A stretch of 5,973 bases of DNA from Parcubacteria group bacterium (GTDB lineage: Bacteria > Patescibacteriota > Patescibacteriia > UBA2169), in assembly GCA_016177305.1 (NCBI GenBank), contig JACOVK010000020.1, positions 1 to 5,973 of the forward strand, written 5' to 3'. Both the position numbers and the translations under genes were made by a program. The notes under the pieces are model-generated. The model searched no databases, was not told where the DNA came from, and saw nothing but the letters and a program-made list of their open reading frames with translations. Shown piece after piece: positions 1 to 4,779 of the stretch (position 1 is the first letter of the stretch; every line of letters starts with the position of its first letter).

Positions 1-506
1 GCGTAGGCTCCGAGGTGCCAAACTACTCGCGCGGCAATACGCGGGGTAAACGGCTTCTCATACGCCTCCATGAGGCGCATGAGAATGGCCGCGCTCGCGC
101 TGGCCGCGGACGCGCGGTCTCGGCCATCCAGCCTGGAAAGCAATTGCATCCACCAGCCGAACTCCAGGCTTCTGCGCTGCTCGCGGGTCATGAAATCCAC
201 GTACACAAACAAGGAACCGTTTTTGAGCCCGGGCAGCAGGGGCAACGTCTGCACGTGCTGGATGAACTCGTTGAACATCCTGAGGCTGATTCCGGTGCCC
301 GTACTGCCGTGAGCAACGAACTGCTCGCCGATCTGGCGTGCGGCCGCCGCGACGAACGCGCGCTGGTTTTCGTCGTCCTTGCCCCGCGCGGCATAGAACT
401 TGGCAGCTGCGCGGATGTCGCCGGGCGTGTCCGCGAGGCACACGCTGGGAAGGCGTTCCTCGCCATCACCGCCGCTCAAAGCGGCGCCCTTCGTATCATG
501 GTCCAT
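1..506 (-). CDS. Unknown helical protein, N-terminal part (runs off the window)
   Basis: An open frame begins at ATG 506-504 and stays open to the left edge, giving 168 codons without a stop, so the C-terminus is missing. The start is supported by GAGAAAGG 6 nt upstream and by a promoter further up (583-610). Residues 1-25 are polar and Gly/Asp-rich. The rest reads as mostly helical: an Ala/Arg/Gln segment at about 30-66, a hydrophobic stretch at about 86-105 (contains LPLLPGL and SLFVYVDF), and an Ala-rich helix at about 130-150. There is no signal peptide, clear membrane segment or catalytic motif that I recognise. It is transcribed divergently from the small membrane protein at 773. Codon choice is GC-rich like that of the AAA ATPase gene. 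I cannot assign a family; a soluble accessory protein is the most I would infer. Confidence 0.75.
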   Translation of the reverse strand, partial: MDHDTKGAALSGGDGEERLPSVCLADTPGDIRAAAKFYAARGKDDENQRAFVAAAARQIGEQFVAHGSTGTGISLRMFNEFIQHVQTLPLLPGLKNGSLFVYVDFMTREQRRSLEFGWWMQLLSRLDGRDRASAASASAAILMRLMEAYEKPFTPRIAARVVWHLGAY

Positions 507-582
507 TCCAAACCTTTCTCAGGTTGCGGGTGAACAATGGTGCGTGGATGCGGTCTGTTGCCTAAATCAAAGGACTCAAAAT

Positions 583-610
583 ATCATACCATATTTTATA
601 AAAAAGTAAA
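583..610 (-). promoter_or_regulatory. Promoter for the leftward partial gene
   Basis: On the minus strand, TTTACT (605-610, 4 of 6 matches to -35) is followed after 16 nt by TATGAT (583-588, 5 of 6 matches to -10). TGG directly precedes the -10, which makes it an extended -10. The predicted start near 576 gives a leader of about 70 nt before ATG 506. It lies back to back with the rightward promoter at 626-654. Confidence 0.5.
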
Positions 611-625
611 GCAAAACAAAAAAAC

Positions 626-654
626 TTGACAAAAATCAGTCAAAATGCTATATT
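626..654 (+). promoter_or_regulatory. Strong sigma-70-type promoter
   Basis: TTGACA (626-631, perfect -35) is separated by exactly 17 nt from TATATT (649-654, 5 of 6), and TGC directly precedes the -10 as an extended element. This is the best promoter in the window. The predicted start near 661 leaves a leader of about 110 nt that is C-rich (C7 at 738-744) before the small membrane gene at 773. It also means that the longer open frame beginning at 626 cannot be the translated form. Confidence 0.75.
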
Positions 655-752
655 TATCTCTCAAATCCAAGGTAGCTCCTTTAATTGGAATCCACCAAAA
701 CCCCAGAAAGATAACGCGTTGTACCAACAAGGAAACACCCCCCCACCCTTTT

Positions 753-769
753 ATCCGCAGGAGGCGGAT
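753..769 (+). promoter_or_regulatory. Hairpin displaying the Shine-Dalgarno sequence of the 773 gene
   Basis: ATCCGC (753-758) and GCGGAT (764-769) form a perfect 6-bp stem whose 5-nt loop is AGGAG (759-763), the SD core. The stem ends 3 nt before ATG 773. The ATG at 768 is followed immediately by an in-frame TGA, which confirms 773 as the start. The loop could present the SD to the ribosome or be a binding site for a regulator; the sequence does not say which. Confidence 0.55.
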
Positions 770-772
770 GAA

Positions 773-973
773 ATGACGAGAGAAGCGCGCTTTACCGTCC
801 TGTTCCTGGGAGGACCCGCAATCGTATTCGGCATCTATGCCTTGGCCACGGATGCAAGTATTGATCGCGCGGCCGCGGGACTTGTGCTGTGCCTGGCCTG
901 GGCAGTTGCCTGGGGAGCCAGGCTCCTGTCTCCGGGTGCGCCGCAACCGCGCAGGAAGCGAACGCCGGAGTAA
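773..973 (+). CDS. Small two-helix membrane protein, 66 aa
   Basis: The start at 773 has a full AGGAGG 8 nt upstream. Residues 7-26 (FTVLFLGGPAIVFGIYALAT) and about 32-53 (Ala/Leu/Trp-rich) are two predicted membrane helices joined by a short TDASIDR loop. The C-terminal tail from 54 is Pro/Arg/Lys-rich and basic, so by the positive-inside rule both ends probably lie in the cytoplasm. The gene is a complete monocistronic unit, with a near-consensus promoter at 626-654, a leader of about 110 nt and a strong terminator at 988-1028. That investment argues for a real, well-expressed gene despite its size. It resembles in build, not obviously in sequence, the two small membrane proteins at 3824 and 4012. 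Function unknown; a toxin-like, holin-like or accessory subunit role cannot be decided from sequence. Confidence 0.75.
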   Translation: MTREARFTVLFLGGPAIVFGIYALATDASIDRAAAGLVLCLAWAVAWGARLLSPGAPQPRRKRTPE

Positions 974-987
974 ACCCCCCAACCCCC

Positions 988-1028
988 CCCCCCGCAGGCT
1001 CATCCTAGCTGCGGGGGGTATTTATTTT
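988..1028 (+). terminator. Intrinsic terminator of the small membrane gene
   Basis: CCCCCCGCAG (988-997) pairs perfectly over 10 bp with CTGCGGGGGG (1009-1018) around an 11-nt loop. It is followed by the T-rich tail TATTTATTTT. It begins 14 nt after the stop codon at 971-973. The left arm is part of an 11-C run, which is error-prone in sequencing. Confidence 0.85.
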
Positions 1029-1030
1029 AC

Positions 1031-1070
1031 AAAAAAGAAACCGCCCTGCTCGCACATGCGAACAAGGCGG
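1031..1070 (-). terminator. Intrinsic terminator of the AAA ATPase gene
   Basis: On the minus strand, CCGCCTTG pairs with CAGGGCGG (one T-G wobble). The stem continues through a further wobble into TCGC/GCGA around an ATGT loop, for about 13 bp in all. It is followed by TTTCTTTTTT. It lies 33 nt after the AAA gene's stop and abuts the rightward terminator, so the two convergent units are insulated from each other. Confidence 0.85.
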
Positions 1071-1102
1071 GAATTACCATACCAATACTCTCCGCGGAAC
1101 CA

Positions 1103-2851
1103 TCAGGCCTGGCCAAACCCCATGCCATGCGTCCTCCGCGAGATGAACCGCTGTATCCGTTCGTCCTCCTTTCGGAACTTGCCTATATCCACGCCCGCGA
1201 GGATGAGCTCCCTGGCGCGCTGGAAATCGGCAAGCTGCATGGGTTCGGTGGGTTCACCAACCGGCTGCAGCAGATTCCCGTTCACCAGATGCAACCCGCG
1301 CACGCGGCCTGCCTCAAACGCGAGCGCCTTCAGGTAGCGTCCGGTCCAGCCGTCAGTTTCGCCGGCCAACGCCTGCACAATCACCGCCTTGTCTCTCTCG
1401 TCCTGAAAGGGCATGCCGCGCAGGTGGAGTGCGAGGATCCCGACGCGCTCGTCGCGGTCCGGAATCGGAACGTGTACGATCTTGGAAAGCCGGCCCGGCT
1501 CCAACAGGCGCGGATCAATCCGCGTGTCAATGTCATCAAGGAGCAGAATGACCGGCAGCTGGGTTGCGCTGCCGATGCGGTCAATCTGCAGGAGAATGTG
1601 GCTCCCTTTTTCATTGAGCAGGTCGGAAAGCAGCTTGGTTGATTCCACTGACGCGAAGATGGCGTTGTAGGACTGTGACATGAGGAACTTTGCCAAGAGC
1701 GTCTTGCCAACCCCAGGCACCCCAGCGAGCAGGACCGATTCCGGCGAAAACCGATAGTGCCGCGCGAGCTCGGGCTGCTGCAAGGGGAGCAGTATCACGC
1801 GCTCAACGGTTGCGAGCACCCCGGCGAGCCCGTACAGCTCGGCGCGCGCCGCTCCCTCGGCGCCCACGCGGTTGAGCGCGCGGAACACCTCTATGGCGAG
1901 CACTCGCTTCTCTATGAACGCCCCGCGCGCGACAAAGTAGGCGAGCGCCACCACGAGCATGAGGAAGTTGGACTGCGCGAGCCCGACCGACTGGTCCGGC
2001 TTTCCGCCCTCCCGCACCTCAATCTCAAATCCGGCAGCCGGGTGCTCTCGGCTGATGCTCCTTGAGAGCCAGGTGTCGGGGAACGTCTCCTTGAGGTACA
2101 GAAACTCCGATTTCTTCCCAAACCGCCGCGTTACCAGCACCCCGCGCGCCCCGTTGTGGTCGCAGTGGGAGTCTGGTCCGAAGTACACCCCGTACCGCTT
2201 GTCCGCGGCGCTGGACTTGGCGTCGCGGTAGGCGATCACCGCCTCCCAGCCTTTGTTAGGGCCGCGGTACCCCCTGATCTCTCCGGGATAGCTCCGGCGG
2301 CCAATCTCATGGATGCCGTGAAGTGCGCTGTGATCCAAGAAACCAGCCACCTTCCACCGGACAACGATCCTCGGTTCAACGGCGCCGTTGGGGAAGGTAA
2401 AGTCAAACACGCCAAACGCGTCCGGCTCTCTTCCGCCGACCTTGGCGATGAGCTCGCGCGCGATCCGCTTGATGAGGTTGCTGATGTGGGGAGTGGTGAG
2501 CGGGGCAGGGTCCAGGAGCAAATTGATGTCCCCTACCGGATCGCTGAACGTCCCCAGCAGGTTCGGGGGAGCCGGGAGCACGGCATGCGTCTCAATCGCG
2601 GGGCGCCCGTCTTCTGATGTTATGGCGCGCAGCCGCTTCTCCAGGATCCGCTCGTATGAGTCAATCTCATGGGTAGTGGTGCCGATGGCCTGTCTCGCCT
2701 CCTCAATTACGGAGAGCGCCTCAGTGATTTCCTCTTCGTGTGCGGGCTCATGCCCGTTCCTGAAAGACACGGGCAACTCAATGCCCAGGGCCTCAAGCCT
2801 TTCAACCAGCCGCTTCCGGGCGGCCGTAATCTTCTTGCTCGTTGCTGGCAC
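1103..2851 (-). CDS. AAA ATPase, FtsH-like module without protease domain; internal deletion
   Basis: The start is GTG 2851-2849, with AGGAGG 7 nt upstream; a TTG frame extension to 2890 has no such site. The product is 582 aa. Residues 1-82 are charged and probably coiled-coil. Residues about 95-290 form a domain I do not recognise (contains FGPDSHCDHNGARG at 224-237). Residues 341-390 match the classic AAA entry (LPLQQPEL, then Walker A GVPGVGKT at 377-384). Walker B is VILLLDDID at 434-442, with Asp440 where the catalytic Glu normally sits. It runs directly into RIDPRLLEPGR (444-454), the arginine-finger region, about 45-50 residues earlier than in FtsH, so helix 3, strand 4 and the sensor-1 Asn are missing. 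The usual aromatic pore-loop residue is replaced by Leu. Lid motif DGWTGRYL is at 500-507. The end (DFQRARELILAG, 542-553) resembles the FtsH lid-protease linker, but there is no HEXXH. ATP binding is likely; hydrolysis is doubtful. Confidence 0.85.
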   Translation of the reverse strand: MPATSKKITAARKRLVERLEALGIELPVSFRNGHEPAHEEEITEALSVIEEARQAIGTTTHEIDSYERILEKRLRAITSEDGRPAIETHAVLPAPPNLLGTFSDPVGDINLLLDPAPLTTPHISNLIKRIARELIAKVGGREPDAFGVFDFTFPNGAVEPRIVVRWKVAGFLDHSALHGIHEIGRRSYPGEIRGYRGPNKGWEAVIAYRDAKSSAADKRYGVYFGPDSHCDHNGARGVLVTRRFGKKSEFLYLKETFPDTWLSRSISREHPAAGFEIEVREGGKPDQSVGLAQSNFLMLVVALAYFVARGAFIEKRVLAIEVFRALNRVGAEGAARAELYGLAGVLATVERVILLPLQQPELARHYRFSPESVLLAGVPGVGKTLLAKFLMSQSYNAIFASVESTKLLSDLLNEKGSHILLQIDRIGSATQLPVILLLDDIDTRIDPRLLEPGRLSKIVHVPIPDRDERVGILALHLRGMPFQDERDKAVIVQALAGETDGWTGRYLKALAFEAGRVRGLHLVNGNLLQPVGEPTEPMQLADFQRARELILAGVDIGKFRKEDERIQRFISRRTHGMGFGQA

Positions 2852-2919
2852 GATACAGCCTCCTCTCGTTTGTATATGCTGCGTTTTCAATGAACTCCGG
2901 CACGTGCTTTAACAGGGCA

Positions 2920-2948
2920 ACCATAGCATACCTTTATGCTGGTTTCAA
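2920..2948 (-). promoter_or_regulatory. Probable promoter of the AAA ATPase gene
   Basis: On the minus strand, TTGAAA (2943-2948) is followed after 17 nt by TATGGT (2920-2925, 4 of 6), with TGC directly upstream as an extended -10. The predicted start is near 2913, giving a leader of about 60 nt. The -35 begins 2 nt past the T-run of the preceding operon's terminator. AGCATA (2925-2930) and TATGCT (2935-2940) form a 6-bp inverted repeat inside the spacer and could be an operator. Confidence 0.45.
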
Positions 2949-2950
2949 GC

Positions 2951-2974
2951 AAAAAAAACGCCCCGTAGGGCGCT
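2951..2974 (-). terminator. Intrinsic terminator of the BrnT/CopG toxin-antitoxin operon
   Basis: On the minus strand, AGCGCCC pairs with GGGCGTT (7 bp including one wobble) around a TACG loop. It is followed by eight T. It starts 16 nt after the antitoxin stop codon and separates the operon from the AAA gene's promoter. Confidence 0.85.
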
Positions 2975-2990
2975 CTTAAACTACTCATGT

Positions 2991-3290
2991 CTAAGCCAAT
3001 TCCTTGACCTTGCCGTTAGAATACTGATGCAGCACGGATGAAACCAAAGTTTGATACGGCAAACCTTTCTCCGCGGCCTTGGTTTTTATTTTATGCAAAT
3101 CTCTTTCGGAAATGCGGATGTTGATGTTGCGCTTCTTGGCCATGGTCGCGCGCGCGGCCGCCACAAGCTTCTGTTTTTCTTCTTCAAGATTAGGGACGCT
3201 CTTAAACTCGCCTTTATTATAGGCATCCAACAATTCCTTCTCTTCCGCATCTAATGATTCGTAATATTTTTCTTCTTGATCTTGCGTCAT
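2991..3290 (-). CDS. Ribbon-helix-helix (CopG/BrnA-type) antitoxin
   Basis: The 99-aa product has an acidic, helical N-terminal half (residues 1-50, with EEKELLDAYNKGEFKSVPNL at 16-35) and a C-terminal ribbon-helix-helix domain. The strand RNINIRI is at 54-60, helix A at about 62-75 and helix B at about 78-91 (LPYQTLVSSVLHQY). Such domains dimerise, bind operator DNA through the paired strands and usually repress their own operon. The acidic half is the likely toxin-binding part. The gene starts 6 nt after the toxin's stop and has no clear SD sequence, so it is probably translated by coupling to the toxin. Toxin-first order fits BrnT/BrnA-type modules. The antitoxin class is clear; assignment to BrnA itself rather than another CopG subfamily is less sure. 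Confidence 0.85.
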   Translation of the reverse strand: MTQDQEEKYYESLDAEEKELLDAYNKGEFKSVPNLEEEKQKLVAAARATMAKKRNINIRISERDLHKIKTKAAEKGLPYQTLVSSVLHQYSNGKVKELA

Positions 3291-3296
3291 AGGTTA

Positions 3297-3572
3297 TTAC
3301 TTACTGATATATTTCTTTGTCGCTTTTCGGCTTGGTATTATTGTTTTTAAAAAATATTTTTCATTATCTTCAACAAAGGGAATAAGATAAGCGTACTTAT
3401 CTATTTCGATGATAAACATTTTTTGATTAGGGTATTTTAGCTGATTCGGATGTGGAACAACCGCCAGTACACCATCAGCTTTATTTAATAGCGGAACTAT
3501 CTCATCAAAACAAATTTCATACCGTGCTTTCAATTGCGCATTTTTATCTTTGTTCCAATCAATATGCTTCAT
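3297..3572 (-). CDS. BrnT-like toxin (RelE-superfamily ribonuclease)
   Basis: The 91-aa product has the BrnT pattern: an N-terminal DWNKDKN (5-11), a helix around 12-30, a central strand region with HPNQLKYPNQKMFIIEI (41-57) and YAYLIPFV (60-67), and the basic C-terminal signature KTIIPSRKATKKY (76-88). BrnT toxins are small RNases of the RelE fold that arrest translation and are neutralised by a partner encoded just downstream, as here. Basic and aromatic residues in the last third (K76, R82, K83, K86, Y88) are the likely active-site candidates by family analogy. Its base composition is markedly more AT-rich than the AAA gene, consistent with separate acquisition. The ATG has no SD, and the promoter sits so close that the mRNA is probably leaderless. 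A distinct BrnT-related family is the main alternative. Confidence 0.8.
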   Translation of the reverse strand: MKHIDWNKDKNAQLKARYEICFDEIVPLLNKADGVLAVVPHPNQLKYPNQKMFIIEIDKYAYLIPFVEDNEKYFLKTIIPSRKATKKYISK

Positions 3573-3594
3573 ACATCAATGATATGACAATGTA
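3572..3594. promoter_or_regulatory. Candidate autoregulatory operator of the toxin-antitoxin operon
   Basis: A 23-bp interrupted palindrome, TACAT (3572-3576) ... ATGTA (3590-3594), covers the -10 element and part of the start codon. Nested in it is the near-palindrome ATCAATGAT (3575-3583). Ribbon-helix-helix antitoxins normally bind short inverted repeats at this location to repress their operon. The arms are short, so the call is tentative. Confidence 0.4.
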
Positions 3595-3607
3595 TATGTT
3601 TTGTCAA
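3579..3607 (-). promoter_or_regulatory. Toxin-antitoxin operon promoter predicting a leaderless mRNA
   Basis: On the minus strand, TTGACA (3602-3607, perfect) is followed after 17 nt by TATCAT (3579-3584, 5 of 6). Only six bases separate the -10 from ATG 3572, so the usual start distance of 7 nt falls on the A of the start codon. No SD can fit. Confidence 0.75.
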
Positions 3608-3661
3608 TACTCTTTTTCCACAACAAAAACGCGCCACTCGCTCACCTCCGTATACCCCCAT

Positions 3662-3713
3662 CGGCTCAAATGGTGTAAATGAGCCGACTTGAGCCTGCTG
3701 GTGAGCCGACTTG
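3662..3713. repeat. Cluster of TGAGCCG repeats, inverted and direct
   Basis: CGGCTCA (3662-3668) is the inverse of TGAGCCG (3680-3686), giving a potential 7-bp stem with an 11-nt loop. TGAGCCGACTTG occurs twice as a perfect 12-bp direct repeat (3680-3691 and 3702-3713), 22 bp apart. The 10-mer ATCGGCTCAA at 3660-3669 recurs at 5808-5817, just upstream of the other toxin-antitoxin operon. The cluster lies between the divergent toxin promoter and the promoter at 3741. Apart from this cluster I see no gene between 3608 and 3823. Confidence 0.6.
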
Positions 3714-3740
3714 GCGGATTAATCTGTTCTGTAAAAAATC

Positions 3741-3770
3741 ATGGCATGATATTCGTGCCTCTGCTATAAT
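3741..3770 (+). promoter_or_regulatory. Promoter of the two overlapping small membrane genes
   Basis: A perfect TATAAT (3765-3770) with an extended TGC sits 18 nt after ATGGCA (3741-3746, 4 of 6 matches to -35). The start is predicted near 3777, giving a leader of about 47 nt before ATG 3824. Confidence 0.65.
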
Positions 3771-3823
3771 TACAATAGGTTCAAACCTTGTTCTTTCTCC
3801 TCGCCACCCGAAAAGAGGGTACA

Positions 3824-4039
3824 ATGCTCACACAAATCGGAGTAGCAGCAGCGGGTATCGGCCCGACTTTCGGGATCGTCATATGGGCCGCTGTCTGGCC
3901 ACCCGAGAATACCGCGCTCTTGAACGTGGTGTGTGCGGCGTGGTCGCTCTGGATGCTCCTCTGGATCCACGCACTCACGAGCTACAGAAACCCCGAAGAA
4001 TGGAGGGTACCATGCCAGGGTTGTTTGCTCGAATCGTAG
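3824..4039 (+). CDS. Small two-helix membrane protein, 71 aa
   Basis: ATG 3824 follows GAGGG with a 4-nt gap; the frame extension to 3788 uses a TTG without a ribosome site. Residues 5-25 (Ala/Gly/Ile/Trp-rich) and 31-51 (ALLNVVCAAWSLWMLLWIHAL) are two predicted membrane helices joined by a short PPENT turn. The tail (52-71) is polar with two cysteines (C64, C67 in CQGC). The last 28 nt overlap the next gene, whose SD lies inside this one, so the two are almost certainly translated from one mRNA and made together. A promoter (3741-3770) and a terminator (4219-4252) bracket the pair. I recognise no family. A two-component membrane complex is an inference from the overlap. Confidence 0.7.
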   Translation: MLTQIGVAAAGIGPTFGIVIWAAVWPPENTALLNVVCAAWSLWMLLWIHALTSYRNPEEWRVPCQGCLLES

Positions 4040-4194
4040 CGCTCATTGCTCCTTGGGTGGGGCTAGGATACTTGATCCACGTGAAAGAGTACCACGGCGG
4101 ATCAGTCATTGTGGCGATGTTTCTGTGTATTGTATGGGATATCTTCGTTGCAGACAACTTCCCCATGCCCAGAAACGGCACACAAGAGGCATGA
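4012..4194 (+). CDS. Small two-helix membrane protein, 60 aa, overlapping the previous gene
   Basis: ATG 4012 is preceded by GGAGGG. The eight bases GAGGGTAC before the start are identical to those before the 3824 gene and equally spaced, which argues strongly for this start rather than the long upstream frame opening at 3679. Residues 4-22 (LFARIVALIAPWVGLGYLI) and 29-46 (Gly/Val/Ile/Phe-rich) are two predicted membrane helices linked by HVKEYH. The tail PMPRNGTQEA is polar. The first 28 nt lie within the preceding gene in another frame. The protein has the same build as its neighbour and as the 773 product, with only weak visible sequence resemblance. Function unknown. Confidence 0.7.
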   Translation: MPGLFARIVALIAPWVGLGYLIHVKEYHGGSVIVAMFLCIVWDIFVADNFPMPRNGTQEA

Positions 4195-4218
4195 TGCGCC
4201 CACAGGCCCAAAACCCGC

Positions 4219-4252
4219 AGGTAGAAGGAAACACCTTCTACCTCGCTTTTTT
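4219..4252 (+). terminator. Intrinsic terminator after the small membrane genes
   Basis: AGGTAGAAGG (4219-4228) and CCTTCTACCT (4234-4243) form a perfect 10-bp stem with an AAACA loop. They are followed by CGC and six T. Read from the other strand, the hairpin is followed by GCGGG then TTTT, so it may also weakly stop the convergent 4294-4713 gene. Confidence 0.85.
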
Positions 4253-4293
4253 ATACAAAAACACCCCATTGATACAACTCCTCCATGAATTAA

Positions 4294-4713
4294 TTATACC
4301 AACAAAGACAAATCCCCGTGTAATATAACCGGCCGCATGGCCTCAAGCTCGTCTTGCAAATACTCCATGTCCGGAATCGGATTCAGCAGGAATATCTTTT
4401 TATCCAGCACGTGCGCGAATCCGATTTCCAAAAACGTGTTCGCGCCAACATAGTGCTCTATCCCCTTTTTGGCGTAATTCAGCACTAAGAGCGCGTCTGA
4501 CTGCCGGATTTCCCCGTAATAGTACCGAATGACGTCAGCCTCCGCCTTTTGCGCGCTCCCGGCCGCACGGATTTCCGCGGCCGTGGTTTTACCGCTCAAG
4601 ATGAGCCGGGCGCCATAGGGTATCACGGTTGTATGCCCGGCCGCTTCCAGCGCGTCCGCGGTTTTTTTGATATCCTCCGTAAAATCCAAACTTCCGACAA
4701 TGGCGATTCTCAT
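4294..4713 (-). CDS. Nucleoside 2-deoxyribosyltransferase-like protein
   Basis: The 139-aa product starts with a Rossmann-like strand (MRIAIVGSL, 1-9). It has the family's middle strand SDALLVLNY (72-80) and the signature GANTFLEIGFAH (90-101), whose Glu96 matches the nucleophile position of nucleoside 2-deoxyribosyltransferases. KKIFLLNPIPD (105-115) follows, with a short helical C-terminus (YLQDELEAM). The family exchanges or cleaves the N-glycosidic bond of deoxynucleosides in salvage or removal of damaged nucleotides; related domains also serve other nucleotide chemistry, so the substrate is open. The length is typical of the short stand-alone form. No SD precedes ATG 4713. A strong terminator ends only about 18 nt upstream, so the gene either has its own very short leader or is reached by read-through or attenuation of the upstream RNA unit. 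Confidence 0.8.
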   Translation of the reverse strand: MRIAIVGSLDFTEDIKKTADALEAAGHTTVIPYGARLILSGKTTAAEIRAAGSAQKAEADVIRYYYGEIRQSDALLVLNYAKKGIEHYVGANTFLEIGFAHVLDKKIFLLNPIPDMEYLQDELEAMRPVILHGDLSLLV

Positions 4714-4730
4714 AGATAGGTACTAATGGT

Positions 4731-4779
4731 AAAAAAGGGGCCGCTTCACACAAGGAGGGTCGCCCTGTGCAAAACGGCC
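4731..4779 (-). terminator. Strong intrinsic terminator 18 nt before the 4713 gene
   Basis: In minus-strand RNA, GGCCGUUUUGCACA (4766-4779) pairs continuously over 14 bp with UGUGUGAAGCGGCC (4739-4752), with three G-U wobbles. An inner GGG/CCC tip is present, and CC plus six U (4731-4736) follow. In plus-strand RNA the three wobbles would be C-A mismatches, so the structure is specific to leftward transcription. It ends the 4731-5052 unit, or acts as an attenuator for the next gene. Confidence 0.8.

Noticed and set aside
15..533. 172-aa rightward frame over the first gene
   Set aside because: It is the complement of the leftward frame, which has its own promoter and SD; its composition (Ala, Arg, Gly, His) is typical of a shadow in GC-rich DNA.
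626..772. N-terminal extension of the small membrane gene in the same frame
   Set aside because: It begins inside the -35 box of the promoter and upstream of the predicted transcription start; a full SD supports ATG 773 instead.
2852..2890. TTG start 13 codons upstream for the AAA ATPase
   Set aside because: The GTG at 2851 has AGGAGG at 7 nt; the TTG has no ribosome site and the extension spans the SD of the real start.
3679..4011. Long upstream part of the frame that contains the 4012 gene
   Set aside because: It crosses the promoter at 3741-3770 and the coding region at 3824; only the part from ATG 4012 has a ribosome site and a protein-like sequence.
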